Origin: an uncultured Bacteroidales bacterium
Lineage (GTDB): Bacteria > Bacteroidota > Bacteroidia > Bacteroidales > UBA932
Assembly: GCA_946403855.1 (NCBI GenBank)
Contig: CAMJBH010000007.1
Coordinates: 1 to 64,000 of the forward strand
DNA: 64,000 nt
Direction: 5' to 3'
Below, piece after piece: positions 27,727 through 37,428 of the stretch (position 1 is its first letter; the number at the start of each line of letters is the position of its first letter). The position numbers and the translations under genes were made by a program. The notes beneath the pieces are model-generated. The model made no database searches and was not told the origin of the DNA. It saw nothing but the letters and a program-made list of their open reading frames with translations.

Positions 27727-28629
27727 ATGAGAATTTGCGTAATCGGTGGAGCCAACATGGACATCACGGCGGCGTCGGCAGGTCCGTTCGTTGCCGGTGA
27801 TTCCAATCCCGGGACCGTCAGGACGGCGCCCGGCGGCGTAGGGCGCAACATCGCCCATAATCTTTGCCTCCTTGGCGATGAAGTTAGTCTGGTCACCGTC
27901 TTCGGTAACGACGACTTCGGCAAGATGCTAAAGTCGCACTGCCGCAGCCTGGGGATGGACCTTTCGCTTAGTCAGACCGTATCCGGCGCGCGCAATGCCT
28001 GCTTTGTGAGCGTGGGCGGCCCGGACGGCGAGTTACTGGGCGGCGTGGCCGACATGGCCGTGACCGGGCTCATGACCCCGGAATGGCTGGAGGAACGCAT
28101 GGACCGCATCAACGGCTTCGACGCCGTGGTGGCCGACACCAACCTGCCCGCGGAGACCCTCAGCTCCCTGGTGGCTTGCTGCGAGCCGCCGCTCTATCTG
28201 GACGCCGTGTCGTCGGCCAAGGCCTCGCGCCTCCGCCAGGCACTGCTTGCGCCGATGCTCCATTCAGACAGGATTTTCGCCCTCAAGTGCAACCGCCTCG
28301 AGGCCGAATCGCTGGGGCTCTGGGGCCCCGGAGTCAGCGACAGCGCCTACGCCTCACGGGTGCAGAGGCTTTATATCAGCCTGGGGTCCAACGGAGTGCT
28401 GGTGCGCGAAGACGACTTCGTGCAGCAAATGCCGTCCCTGCCTGTCACTGGGATCGTTAATACCACCGGTGCCGGAGACGCCATGTGTGCAGGCATCGTG
28501 CATGCTGGCCCGGATGTGGACGCCGCCTCTGCAGCCCGCTTCGGCCTGGAGTGCGCCCGCTGCTCCATGATGAGCCCAGAAGCTGTTAATGAAGACATTA
28601 GGAAACTGAAGTATGAACAAATATCTTGA
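27727..28629 (+). CDS. psuK: PfkB-family kinase, pseudouridine kinase
   Basis: The start at 27727 ([13 protein letters not shown]) gives a 300-residue PfkB/ribokinase-fold kinase of normal length. Seen are the N-terminal GGANMDITA, the substrate-binding [11 protein letters not shown] near 38 and the C-terminal signature [11 protein letters not shown] near 246 with the catalytic Asp. PfkB kinases act on sugars or nucleosides. The next gene, overlapping by 17 nt, is pseudouridine-5'-phosphate glycosidase, so this enzyme very likely phosphorylates pseudouridine. The pair breaks pseudouridine down to uracil and ribose 5-phosphate. Confidence 0.9.
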   Translation: MRICVIGGANMDITAASAGPFVAGDSNPGTVRTAPGGVGRNIAHNLCLLGDEVSLVTVFGNDDFGKMLKSHCRSLGMDLSLSQTVSGARNACFVSVGGPDGELLGGVADMAVTGLMTPEWLEERMDRINGFDAVVADTNLPAETLSSLVACCEPPLYLDAVSSAKASRLRQALLAPMLHSDRIFALKCNRLEAESLGLWGPGVSDSAYASRVQRLYISLGSNGVLVREDDFVQQMPSLPVTGIVNTTGAGDAMCAGIVHAGPDVDAASAARFGLECARCSMMSPEAVNEDIRKLKYEQIS

Positions 28630-29518
28630 TATTGCCCCCGAAGTGCAGGAGGCTCTCTCTGCCGGCCGCCCGGTGGTGGCGCTGGAATCTACCATAATCT
28701 CGCACGGGATGCCCTATCCGCAGAACGTCCAAACCGCCCTTCGGGTGGAGCAGACTATACGCGACTGCGGTGCCGTACCCGCCACCATAGCCATCATAGG
28801 CGGACGCCTGAAGGCAGGTCTGACCCCTTCGGAGATAGAACATCTTGGGCGTAAGGGCCGGGACGTGGCCAAGGCTTCGCGCCGTGACCTGCCGGTGCTT
28901 GTGGCCCGCGGACAAGATGGAGCCACCACTGTCACCACCACCATGATAATAGCCGCCATGGCCGGAATCAAAGTGTTCGCCACCGGCGGAATCGGCGGCG
29001 TGCACCGCGGAGCCGAGACCACCATGGACATCTCCGCCGACCTCGAAGAGCTCGCCCGTACCCCGGTGATGGTAGTCTGCGCCGGAGCCAAATCTATTCT
29101 GGATCTGGGACTTACGCTCGAATATCTGGAGACCAAGGGCGTGCCCGTGATAGGCTACGGCACCGACGAACTGCCGGCCTTCTACACGCGCCGCAGCGGG
29201 TTCAAAGTGGACTACCGAATAGATACCCCCGAAGAACTTGCAGCTGCATTCAAGGCCAAACTGGACATGGGTCTGGGCGGCGGAATGCTCGTCACCAACC
29301 CTATTCCCGAAGAGTATTCCATGGATCCCGAGCGCATTAACGCCGCTATTGAGCAGGCCCTTGCCGAAGCCGCGGAAAAAGGCATACACGGCAAAGAGAC
29401 CACGCCCTTCCTGCTTGCCCGCATCAAAGACATCACCGGCGGCGACAGTCTTGCCTCGAATATCCAGTTGGTGCTGAACAACGCCCGCCTGGCCGCAGCC
29501 GCCGCGGCCTGCCTCTGA
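28613..29518 (+). CDS. psuG: Pseudouridine-5'-phosphate glycosidase
   Basis: The 301-residue protein matches PsuG, which cleaves the C-C glycosidic bond of pseudouridine 5'-phosphate to uracil and ribose 5-phosphate. Seen are [17 protein letters not shown] at the N-terminus (catalytic Glu near 25), [13 protein letters not shown], the catalytic Lys region [22 protein letters not shown] near 123 and the Mn2+-binding [10 protein letters not shown]. The reading frame overlaps psuK by 17 nt, which suggests coupled translation. Confidence 0.95.
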   Translation: MNKYLDIAPEVQEALSAGRPVVALESTIISHGMPYPQNVQTALRVEQTIRDCGAVPATIAIIGGRLKAGLTPSEIEHLGRKGRDVAKASRRDLPVLVARGQDGATTVTTTMIIAAMAGIKVFATGGIGGVHRGAETTMDISADLEELARTPVMVVCAGAKSILDLGLTLEYLETKGVPVIGYGTDELPAFYTRRSGFKVDYRIDTPEELAAAFKAKLDMGLGGGMLVTNPIPEEYSMDPERINAAIEQALAEAAEKGIHGKETTPFLLARIKDITGGDSLASNIQLVLNNARLAAAAAACL

Positions 29519-29531
29519 GGGTAAATACCGA

Positions 29532-29622
29532 GTGTGCCTGTCGGTCCATGACTCGGACCGAGGCGCACGTTTTCGGCCGTTTTTGTAGCGTCTCGGTCCA
29601 TCGGCTGGACCGACAAGCACAC
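29532..29622. terminator. Nested inverted repeat downstream of psuG, probable terminator
   Basis: GTGTGCCTGTCGGTCC (29532-29547) pairs with GGACCGACAAGCACAC (29607-29622), 15 of 16. Each arm also sits in its own small CGGTCC/GGACCG hairpin, so the region can fold either as one 91-nt stem or as two short stems. It is probably the psuKG terminator; the alternative folds leave room for regulation. Confidence 0.6.
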
Positions 29623-29648
29623 GGTTTTGAAAAAAGCCGGATGCTTCC

Positions 29649-29656
29649 TATATTTG
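29649..29656 (+). promoter_or_regulatory. -7 box 4 nt from the sulfatase start
   Basis: TATATTTG is followed after 4 nt by ATGATG at 29661, predicting a leaderless mRNA starting at one of the two ATG codons. Confidence 0.55.
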
Positions 29657-29660
29657 CAGT

Positions 29661-32024
29661 ATGATGACTGATGTTTCTGAATTGTTCAAATATTTGACTC
29701 TGACTGCGGGCGCGGTCGCAGCTTCGGCCGGGTTCTCAGCCTCCGCGGCGGCTCCCACTGAACGTCCCAACGTGCTCTTTATCATCGCCGAGGACATGAC
29801 CCTGGACCTTAGCTGCTACGGCAGGACCGACGTGCGGACGCCTAACCTGGACCGCCTCGCGGCGGAAGGCGTGCTCTATACCAACGCCCGCTGTGCCTCG
29901 CCCATCAGTTCACCTACCCGTAGCGCCATGATGACCGGCCTCCATCAGGTCATCACGGCGGCGCACAATCACCGCTCCAACCGCGACAAGCCGCTGCCCG
30001 AGGACATCACGCCTTTCCCCGTGCTGCTGCACAGGGCCGGCTATACCACCGTCCTTGGCCACAACAAGATTTTCGAGAATCCTGTCACCCACGCCGACCA
30101 CGAGAGCAGCCGCAAGATAGACTGCAACTTCAAGTACGAGCCTGTGGGTGCATATGACGGAGTGAACAGTTTCGGCCTGTTCGACAGCCTGTACGAACGT
30201 CCCTCACAAGGTCCTTGGTTCCAGCAGGTTACCCTTTATGTCACCCATCGCGGCGACTGGTGGAAGTCCCACACGCAGCAGTCTTCCCATCCAGTCGATC
30301 CCGCCTCCGTGCAGCTGCCCCCTTATCTTGCCGACCATCCGAAGATCCGAGAGGAGTTCGCCTGCTACCTCGACCAGGTGGAATATATGGACGCTGAGGT
30401 TGGATTCCTTGTGGACGAACTCCGTGCGCAGGGCCAGCTGGACAACACCGTGATTATTTTCGTGGGCGACAACGGACGCGCCGACCTGCGTGCCAAGGCC
30501 TGGATGTACAACGACGGCACCAGGGTTCCAATGATTGTATGGGCCCCCGGAATACAGCACAAGGTGGTGGACGACATGGTGAGCGAGCTGGACATTCCCG
30601 CCACCGTGCTCAGCCTGGCCGGCGTGGAGCGCCCGTCATACTACCAGGGCGAGGTGCTGGAGGCGTTTTCCGGCAAGAAGGCTTCGCACAAGTGGCTCTA
30701 CCACGCCCGCGACAACTTCGACGAGATGCAGGACTGCATACGCGCCGTCACCGACAACCGTTACATCTACATACGCAACTACATTCCGCAAATGCCTTAT
30801 ACCCAGCAGCATTGCTACATGTACTGCTATCGTCCCGCGCTCCACATAATGAAGCGCCTCAAGGCGGAGGGCAAGCTTAATGCGGACCAGCTTCTCTTCT
30901 TTGCCGACAGCAAGCCTGTCGAGGAACTCTACGACTACAAGGCAGACGATTTCTGCCTGCGCAACCTAGCCGGCGACCCGTCCATGCTCGGCGTCCTGAA
31001 CACTATGCGCGAACGTATGGACACATGGCAGGGGACGTATGGCGACGCCGGAGTGGCCGATCACCTCACGCGCGTGCTGCCCGAAGACCGCGCCGACTAC
31101 AAACGGACAATGTATTTTGCCAGCCACTTCCGTTCCGAGGAGTGGGAAGAGATAGAGAATGGTGCCATCTGCGACATCTACGACCGCTGGAAGGAAGAAA
31201 TACGCCAGATGCGCGCAGCCAACAAGGTGCATCTGAGCGAACCGATAATCAAAGTCGGCGACAACAAGCAGGCGGCATTCATCTGCGACAATCACCTGGT
31301 GGCTTTCTACAACGGCGGCCGCGCTCAGGCCTTCGATCTTAAGACCGGCGAGCTGAAGTCCACTTTTTATCTGGGTTCCAGCGAGTTCAAGCCCCACTGC
31401 AACGTGGCTGACTATGTAAAGCGCGGCGGTAAAGGTTACGCATACGTAAGTGCCTGGGACGGAACCAGAAACTTCTACGTGGAGCGTATCAGACATAGTG
31501 GGAGCAAGTGGAGCAGTACCCTGGAACAGACTATTACTGCCGACGCCATTCCCGATTCCGTCAAAGGAGCAGGCCAGCTGGACTGGGTGCCTGACTTCGA
31601 CGGCGGCAAGCTCTACAGCATCTGCTACAAAGAAAGCGACTGGGGCAAGGACTACTGGGGCACCACCAAATTGGTGATTCTGGAATTCAACTTGCCCGCA
31701 GTGCGCAAGGGCACCGTGTCGTTCACTGAGGCCGACATCCTGCGCCGCGCCGAGATTCCCATCTACAGGGCTACCCAGGACAAGGAAATTCATGGCGGCA
31801 AGATGTATATCCTCGCCGGACTCAAGAATGTCGAAGGCTATACCCGCGACGTCAACCGCAACAACCTCAGGGTGATAGGCGTGCTCGACCTGAAGACGCT
31901 GCGCCTTGAGCGGGAAATCCGCCTGGACTTCTACAACCGTGAGCCCGAAGGTATAGAATTCGTTGGCGACGACATGTACCTCACCTACTACAAAGATGCC
32001 CTGTACAAGGTAATAAAAGACTAG
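29661..32024 (+). CDS. Serine-type sulfatase with C-terminal propeller-like region
   Basis: The 787-residue protein has a signal peptide ending near SASAA, then a type I sulfatase domain (about 35-480). The catalytic signature is Ser83-Ser84-Pro85-Thr86-Arg87 followed by SAMMTG, fitting S/C-x-P-x-R-x4-T-G. Ser83 would be converted to formylglycine by the Fe-S radical-SAM enzyme anSME. Metal-site acids are Glu44-Asp45 and the Asp-Asn in VGDNGRAD, with Lys in [14 protein letters not shown]. From about 530 to the end is a strand-rich repeat region ([26 protein letters not shown]) like a propeller, unusual for sulfatases. SufB starts 1 nt after the stop. Substrate unknown. Confidence 0.88.
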   Translation: MMTDVSELFKYLTLTAGAVAASAGFSASAAAPTERPNVLFIIAEDMTLDLSCYGRTDVRTPNLDRLAAEGVLYTNARCASPISSPTRSAMMTGLHQVITAAHNHRSNRDKPLPEDITPFPVLLHRAGYTTVLGHNKIFENPVTHADHESSRKIDCNFKYEPVGAYDGVNSFGLFDSLYERPSQGPWFQQVTLYVTHRGDWWKSHTQQSSHPVDPASVQLPPYLADHPKIREEFACYLDQVEYMDAEVGFLVDELRAQGQLDNTVIIFVGDNGRADLRAKAWMYNDGTRVPMIVWAPGIQHKVVDDMVSELDIPATVLSLAGVERPSYYQGEVLEAFSGKKASHKWLYHARDNFDEMQDCIRAVTDNRYIYIRNYIPQMPYTQQHCYMYCYRPALHIMKRLKAEGKLNADQLLFFADSKPVEELYDYKADDFCLRNLAGDPSMLGVLNTMRERMDTWQGTYGDAGVADHLTRVLPEDRADYKRTMYFASHFRSEEWEEIENGAICDIYDRWKEEIRQMRAANKVHLSEPIIKVGDNKQAAFICDNHLVAFYNGGRAQAFDLKTGELKSTFYLGSSEFKPHCNVADYVKRGGKGYAYVSAWDGTRNFYVERIRHSGSKWSSTLEQTITADAIPDSVKGAGQLDWVPDFDGGKLYSICYKESDWGKDYWGTTKLVILEFNLPAVRKGTVSFTEADILRRAEIPIYRATQDKEIHGGKMYILAGLKNVEGYTRDVNRNNLRVIGVLDLKTLRLEREIRLDFYNREPEGIEFVGDDMYLTYYKDALYKVIKD

Positions 32025-32025
32025 A

Positions 32026-33474
32026 ATGGATGATTTACTAAGAGACCTGGCGGCGGCGCAGGAATACAAAGAAGGCTTCGTGACCGAGGTCGAGCAGGAG
32101 TATGTGCCCAAAGGTCTGAACGAAGATATTATACGCCTTATTTCGGCCAAGAAAGAAGAGCCGCAGTGGCTGCTTGACTTCCGCCTGGATGCGTTCCGCA
32201 AATGGCAGAAGATGAAGGAGCCCCGCTGGGGGCATCTTAAGTTGCCGAAGATTGATTATCAGGACATTATCTACTATGCTGCGCCCAAGAAAGACAGCGA
32301 GCGCCCCAAAGAGATAGACCCGGCTCTCATGGAGACCTTCGACAAATTGGGCATTCCGCTGCACGAGCGTGAAGTTCTGGCAGGCGTAAAGAGCAAGGAG
32401 GTAGCGGTGGATGCGGTGTTCGACTCCGTGAGCGTGGCCACTACGTTCCGTAAAACGCTGGCAGACAAAGGAATTATTTTCTGCTCCTTCTCGGAAGCAG
32501 TGAAGGAACACCCCGATCTGGTACGGAAATATCTTGCTACGGTTGTCCCTGCCGGAGACAATTTCTTTGCCGCACTCAATTCCGCGGTGTTTTCTGACGG
32601 CTCCTTCTGCTACGTGCCCAAAGGCGTGGAGTGCCCCATGGAGCTGAGCAGCTATTTCCGCATCAATGCCGCAGGTACGGGCCAGTTCGAGCGTACGCTC
32701 ATAGTGGCCGACGAAGGCTCCAGGCTCAGCTACATGGAGGGCTGCACCGCTCCCATGCGCGACGAGAACCAGCTGCATGCGGCAGTTGTGGAAATCATCG
32801 TGGAGAAGGATGCGGACGTTAAATACAGCACCGTCCAGAACTGGTACCCCGGCGACGCTCAGGGCCGCGGAGGAATACTTAACCTCGTGACCAAGAGGGG
32901 CTTGTGTCGTGGTGAGGGGTCTCACCTGAGCTGGACTCAGGTAGAAACCGGATCTGCCGTGACCTGGAAATATCCCAGCACCATACTCAAAGGGGACTAC
33001 AGCAGTTCCGAGTTCTACAGCGTGGCCATGACCAATAATTATCAGCAGGCCGACACCGGCACCAAAATGGTACATCTTGGCCGCGGAACCCGCAGCCGCA
33101 TAGTGTCCAAGGGCATTTCCGCAGGCCACAGCGAAAACAGCTACCGCGGTCTCGTGCGCATGGGGCCCGGAGCCGTGGGAGCCAAGAATTTCTCGTCCTG
33201 CGACTCGCTTCTCATCGGCTCGCAGTGCGGGGCCCATACCTTCCCGGTGATCAAGAATTTCTGTCCGCAGGCGGTTGTGGAGCATGAAGCCACAACCTCC
33301 AAGATAAGCGACGACCAGCTCTTCTACTGTGGTCAGAGAGGTATAGGTCCTGAAGATGCAACTGCACTCATAGTAGGAGGTTACGCCAAAGAAGTATTGA
33401 GCCGTCTGCCCATGGAGTTCGCCGTCGAGGCCCAGAAGCTGCTGAGCGTTTCACTTGAAGGAGCGGTAGGATGA
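32026..33474 (+). CDS. sufB: Fe-S cluster assembly scaffold protein SufB
   Basis: The 482-residue protein matches SufB throughout. It has the N-terminal helical part with [18 protein letters not shown], the beta-helix core with [20 protein letters not shown], the conserved Cys region [19 protein letters not shown] (scaffold Cys near 405), and [20 protein letters not shown] at the end. SufB, SufC and SufD form the cytoplasmic scaffold on which Fe-S clusters are built. The start follows the sulfatase stop by 1 nt. The stop overlaps pnuC as ATGA. sufC and sufD lie 5.5 kb downstream, beyond pnuC and an Rhs island. Confidence 0.96.
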   Translation: MDDLLRDLAAAQEYKEGFVTEVEQEYVPKGLNEDIIRLISAKKEEPQWLLDFRLDAFRKWQKMKEPRWGHLKLPKIDYQDIIYYAAPKKDSERPKEIDPALMETFDKLGIPLHEREVLAGVKSKEVAVDAVFDSVSVATTFRKTLADKGIIFCSFSEAVKEHPDLVRKYLATVVPAGDNFFAALNSAVFSDGSFCYVPKGVECPMELSSYFRINAAGTGQFERTLIVADEGSRLSYMEGCTAPMRDENQLHAAVVEIIVEKDADVKYSTVQNWYPGDAQGRGGILNLVTKRGLCRGEGSHLSWTQVETGSAVTWKYPSTILKGDYSSSEFYSVAMTNNYQQADTGTKMVHLGRGTRSRIVSKGISAGHSENSYRGLVRMGPGAVGAKNFSSCDSLLIGSQCGAHTFPVIKNFCPQAVVEHEATTSKISDDQLFYCGQRGIGPEDATALIVGGYAKEVLSRLPMEFAVEAQKLLSVSLEGAVG

Positions 33475-34070
33475 GCTTGGTAGAAATCATATCGGCAGTG
33501 CTTGGCTTGAGCTGTGTCTTTCTTGCGGGACGCGGATCCAAGTACAATTTCTGGGTAGGATATGTGTACAACATATTCTTGTTCGTACTGTTCTGGCGTC
33601 AGCATCTGTACAGCGCCATGCTGCTGCAACCGGTGGCGTTTGGAATCAACCTTTACGGGCACTGGCGCTGGACCCACCCGAAGGAGGGGGAGGCAAACTC
33701 GAGCGGAGACCTCAAAATCGGCCGTATGCGTACGTGGCAATGGGTGAATCTCTTCACGGTGGTGGTCCTGGGAGGGCTCCTGTGGGCGAAAGCCCTTCAG
33801 TGGCTCCCCGAGAGATGGCCCGATGTGTTCGCTCCCGACCCTCAGCCCCTGTTGGATTCATTTATTCTGATGCTTACTCTGAGCGCACAGTTCCTCAGTG
33901 CCCGCAAGTACTGGGAGTGCTGGATAGTCTGGCTGGTGGTAAATGTCGCCAACATAGTGCTTTACATTGCGTCGGGTTTGTATATAATGCCCATCGTGAG
34001 CCTGCTCTACCTCGCCAACGGCATCTGGTCGCTGGTGAGCTGGAAAAGTAAATACAACCGAAATGAATAG
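33471..34070 (+). CDS. pnuC: PnuC-type nicotinamide riboside/mononucleotide transporter
   Basis: The 199-residue integral membrane protein has about six or seven hydrophobic segments. PnuC features are NLYGHWRW near 60 and the block [20 protein letters not shown] near 145-165, with the Trp and Asn residues of the substrate channel. PnuC proteins take up nicotinamide riboside for NAD synthesis, or thiamine in related branches. It overlaps sufB by 4 nt, an odd place for a vitamin transporter, and is the last intact gene before the Rhs island. Confidence 0.85.
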   Translation: MSLVEIISAVLGLSCVFLAGRGSKYNFWVGYVYNIFLFVLFWRQHLYSAMLLQPVAFGINLYGHWRWTHPKEGEANSSGDLKIGRMRTWQWVNLFTVVVLGGLLWAKALQWLPERWPDVFAPDPQPLLDSFILMLTLSAQFLSARKYWECWIVWLVVNVANIVLYIASGLYIMPIVSLLYLANGIWSLVSWKSKYNRNE

Positions 34071-34123
34071 CAGGTTTTCTGTAACTTCTGCTTTTTGAGC
34101 CACCGCTGTTAACCGACCCGGCC

Positions 34124-34428
34124 GCAGCGGGGCACAGCGGGAGAAAAACCGCCGAATTCTCTCCCGAATGGCAGGAAAACTGAGTGAACGGGAGAAAAAC
34201 AGCCAAATCTTCTCCCGAACGGCGGAACCTTCGGTTGCCCTGCAGAATAGCATCTTGCTGTGCCTCAGGTACTTGGGCACCTTATCTATGGGAATATTTC
34301 CCACAGATGTAAGCACGAGGTAACAGGCGACCAGCTAGATACCGTACTGCAGCTGACAGCACAACGCTGCCTATCCAGTTGCAATTCATGACAAAACGGA
34401 CTATCTTTACACCGGCAAGGAATTGCAA
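34124..34428 (+). repeat. Island-boundary direct repeat, left copy
   Basis: About 305 bp similar to 38681-38930. It opens with an inverted-repeat motif (CGGGAGAAAAAC followed by TCTCCCG), which occurs twice here and once in the right copy. It ends inside Rhs core coding sequence (DKTDYLYTGKELQ). The two copies bracket the AT-rich toxin/immunity island. Confidence 0.7.
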
Positions 34429-35078
34429 CAGCTCTTTGGAATAGACTGGTACGACAGCTTCGCCCGCTTCCAGACCGCCTCCGGGGTCTTCACCAGCCCC
34501 GACCCTCTGGCGGAGAAATACTACCCCCTGAGCCCCTATGCCTATTGCGCCGGGGATCCGGTGAATACCATAAAGGAGATAATCTTGCTATTTTAAATGC
34601 TGGAGGCTTAATCGGTCACTCAGCGATGCTTATCCAACATGCTGATGGGAAATGGGGATACTACTCCTATAATGGAGACAAAATATATGTTAGTACAGGT
34701 GGCAAACGTGGCGGAAAGAATTACCATGATTTGGGAGAGATAACATTTGATAGCCCACAATCGTTTTTGAACGGTCCATATAATATTGAAGGTAATTCAA
34801 CCCAAATTGAAAATAATAGTATAAATAATTATGGTTTTGGAGAAGCCTATATTATACCAACCACCAATGATAAAGATTAAAAAGCAATAGGAACCTTTAA
34901 ATCAGAAGGCCTGAAGGGCTATTCACTCATCTCACATCATTGTGCCCACGTGGCACAAAAGGCATTGCAAAGTGCTGGAGCTATAACTAGAAGAGTTGGT
35001 GTAAACCCTTTTTCCCCTCAGCAGCCATATGAAAATGTAAAAATAAACAATAAAGGACAGGAGATTAACCTTAAATAG
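34357..35078 (+). pseudogene. Orphan Rhs tip 1: core fragment plus degraded peptidase-like toxin
   Basis: The first frame encodes the end of an RHS-repeat core: TDYLYTGKELQQLFG, IDWYDSFARFQTASG, FTSPDPLAEKYYPLSPYAY, then CAGDPVN. This frame stops soon after the junction. The toxin-like sequence continues in another frame (from about 34560) and is itself cut by TAA at 34878-34880 before running to 35078. The toxin half has GHSAMLIQHADGKWGYYSY early and SHHCAHVAQKAL late. A His before a Cys suggests a permuted papain-like (NlpC/LRAT-type) peptidase; this is inference. No N-terminal Rhs part exists nearby. AT-rich from the junction on. Confidence 0.8.
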
Positions 35079-35104
35079 AGTCAACAATAACATATCGATA
35101 AATT

Positions 35105-35572
35105 ATGGCTATACTAAATGTTTCATTCGGCATTTTCGCTTTTTTGCCTCCTGGATGGATATTTATGGCTTCCGTCGTTTTATTAGAAGCTCTTATTATT
35201 TCCATAATTCTTACTAAGAAAAAGACGAATAAACGTATTTATCTTACTTCGCTATTGAGTAATGGAGTAAGCGGCCTGATTGGTATTGTATCTTCGTTAT
35301 TAATAAACGGAGGGTGGATTTTGGTTGTATGGCTGCCTTGGGTTAGCAGCCATGAGATAAACATTAATAATAAAGAAGAATTAATATGCCTAATATGTTA
35401 CTATATTGTAGCACTCATATTATCAATTGGCATAGAGACTTTCATTAATCTACTACTGCTAAAGAAAAAGTATGATCGAAAGAGAATTGTAATGGCCAGT
35501 ATATATGCAAATGCTGCAAGTTACGCTTTAGGAACTATTTTTCTGATTGTCCTTCTTCTGATAAAAATATGA
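35105..35572 (+). CDS. Multi-pass membrane protein, probable immunity protein for tip 1
   Basis: The 155-residue, AT-rich gene encodes about four membrane segments (5-33, 50-85, 98-118, 130-155) separated by short basic loops (TKKKTNKRIY, KKKYDRKRIV). It has no signal peptide and no known domain. It lies directly after the degraded toxin of tip 1, the normal place for an immunity gene. The overlap ATGA with the next Rhs fragment is as expected when modules are stacked. The reading frame is intact. The immunity role is inferred from position only. Confidence 0.6.
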   Translation: MAILNVSFGIFAFLPPGWIFMASVVLLEALIISIILTKKKTNKRIYLTSLLSNGVSGLIGIVSSLLINGGWILVVWLPWVSSHEININNKEELICLICYYIVALILSIGIETFINLLLLKKKYDRKRIVMASIYANAASYALGTIFLIVLLLIKI

Positions 35573-35663
35573 TTCATTATGTAAGAAGGGTTTTATCACA
35601 GACTCTCAGTTACAATATCCTCAGTCTGCCCTGTTCCATCAGCACCTCGTCCGATGAGGCTGC
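35566..35663 (+). repeat. Rhs-core repeat, copy 1
   Basis: About 98 bp nearly identical to 38299-38396, from AATATGATTCAT through the codons for SYNILSLPCSISTS and DEAAY. It is a short piece of Rhs core at the entrance of each orphan tip and could serve as recombination homology for swapping tips. Confidence 0.7.
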
Positions 35664-36148
35664 CTACTGCGCAGGGGATCCGGTGAATCTCGTGGATCCG
35701 GAGGGGGCGGATGTTTGGACAATTGACGCAAATGGTAATGTTCAGTGGAAAGAATCAAGTGATAAGCATTATCTGCATTTTGTTGATAATTATGGTAATC
35801 TTTCAGGTCGTTTTATTATTGTTTCATCTGCTGAGGTTTTATTAGATCTTGAGAACCCTTTCTTATGCTGATTATGGTTTAGAAAAGCCTGATGCTAGCG
35901 TTCATTCTCATCCTATGGTTCCAAGCCAATTTAATAGCGAGAAAGAATCTATGGGAAATCCCATGGAACGTGACCAAGGACCATTAGGTGATAATCTTAA
36001 AGTAAGAAGTGGGTTGGCGCCGAAATTCAATTATGTCTATTTTCCTGAATCAAAACATTTATATAATGTAGAGGTGAATAATCCACGATATATTAGGACT
36101 ATAAATAAATGGAAGGATTTTTATTTTGGCACTTTAAATACTAAGTAA
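35569..36148 (+). pseudogene. Orphan Rhs tip 2: core fragment plus frameshifted JAB-like toxin
   Basis: The frame opens with an Rhs core piece (SYNILSLPCSISTS, DEAAY) joined directly to the core end CAGDPVNLVDPEGAD; the intervening core is deleted at a shared Ala-Tyr. The toxin begins VWTIDANGNVQWKES. A one-base frameshift around 35855-35870 separates it from the rest, LSYADYGLEKPDASVHSHP, which continues to 36148. HSHP followed by downstream Ser and Asp resembles the JAB/MPN metallopeptidase motif of Rhs Tox-JAB domains. As it stands no full toxin can be made. Confidence 0.8.
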
Positions 36149-36217
36149 CTATTTCCTGCTTCTTATTTGGTAAGGACTTGCTTATTGGGTAGGAAGCAGG
36201 ATTATAATGATTTAAGA

Positions 36218-37267
36218 ATGATAGACGACAAAAAGAACTTAATACTTGTAGTAGTGTTATTTATAATTTGCAGTGGTTGCAATCTTTTCTATCCTCATAA
36301 ACAAGGGAAGATGAAAGCCAATAAGCATAGGTGTTGTATTACAGACCCTTCTCTTTCTGATTCTTTATCAAAGTTTTTCAATTCTATTGATGAGTACAAA
36401 AACGAAGGGTATCAGTTATATGATAAATTGTTTTTTTATGATAATTGTGGGGCCCCATCGGTATTTGTAAGTAGAACTCCTCAACTCGGCATAATTAGTG
36501 ATGAATGGACATTATTAGGCGCGTTTACGACAAAGGATTCCGATATTCTGCTATTTTACGAGAAAGACTTTCCGGCCTTCGTCGATACTTCCGTGCTTGA
36601 CATCAAGCGGGCAAAGACTATTATCGGGAGGGGGTTGTATGATGATCTATACTCAGATTTGGAAGCAATTAGATTGGAAGCTAGATATGAAATGATCAAC
36701 AATCGTTGGGAACGAACATTTTTCACTGACTTAAGGATGAATAAAGAAGAATATGTGTATAAAGAGAATCCAGTTATTTTGTCGAATGTGCCACTGCCTA
36801 TCTTTTTCCATCAGTGCAGCTATAATTCGTCATGCGTAAATAATAGTTTCAGTTATTTCATCTCTGACAAGAATCTTGCAGAGTCCTTATATAACTTCTA
36901 TTCAGAGTCTTCGCTGATAAACGAGAATAGTTACGGAATTATCCTGTTTAGCGAGCATGAAGGTTGTCCTGCAGTTATAGCTGCACATGATGATTGTTTT
37001 TTTGTCCCAATCAAATATGCTCATGCTCTTGGCCTGTGTAGTATCAATCAAACAAAGATTTTAGTGCTATGCCAAGATGCTGATACCCCTTTATTATCTA
37101 TAAATAAACTAGATAAAGATACTGCATATAGATACATTTATAGTCAAATACATAGTAACTATTGTTTTTGCACAAAAGAGCTTTCTCATAACATTTATAT
37201 AAAGGACAAAACAAATTGGAAAACCGTCACTAAGACAGGAGAATTTTTGGAACGTATTGAGAAATAA
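36218..37267 (+). CDS. Lipoprotein, probable immunity protein for JAB-like tip
   Basis: The start at 36218 (MIDDKKNLILVVVLFIICSGC) gives a 349-residue lipoprotein. The mature part shows two similar halves. Each has a (I)(T/S)D...LS/LA.SL.(K/N)F opening, then a GxxLF/IILF strand, a C(G/P)A line (NCGAPSVFVS; GCPAVIAAH) and an acidic end. The duplication suggests a two-lobed binding protein. The gene is AT-rich, intact and follows the damaged tip-2 toxin, fitting an immunity protein for a toxin delivered to the periplasm. This is inference from position. Confidence 0.6.
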   Translation: MIDDKKNLILVVVLFIICSGCNLFYPHKQGKMKANKHRCCITDPSLSDSLSKFFNSIDEYKNEGYQLYDKLFFYDNCGAPSVFVSRTPQLGIISDEWTLLGAFTTKDSDILLFYEKDFPAFVDTSVLDIKRAKTIIGRGLYDDLYSDLEAIRLEARYEMINNRWERTFFTDLRMNKEEYVYKENPVILSNVPLPIFFHQCSYNSSCVNNSFSYFISDKNLAESLYNFYSESSLINENSYGIILFSEHEGCPAVIAAHDDCFFVPIKYAHALGLCSINQTKILVLCQDADTPLLSINKLDKDTAYRYIYSQIHSNYCFCTKELSHNIYIKDKTNWKTVTKTGEFLERIEK

Positions 37268-37351
37268 ATTAATGTAATGTAGATCGCGAAAACAAAGGCA
37301 AAACACATTCTTATGCAATCCTTAATGTGGTTATAGGAGAAGTGATGTGCC

Positions 37352-37381
37352 CCCCGAAATTTTTTTGTCTAACTTTCGGGG
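37352..37381 (+). terminator. Hairpin between immunity candidates
   Basis: CCCCGAAA (37352-37359) pairs with TTTCGGGG (37374-37381) across a T-rich loop. It lies downstream of the lipoprotein gene and could terminate it; the classical T tract after the stem is missing. Confidence 0.45.
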
Positions 37382-37428
37382 TTCATGTCAGTATTGGTCA
37401 GCCTCATTTAACTAATAACATTATAAAC

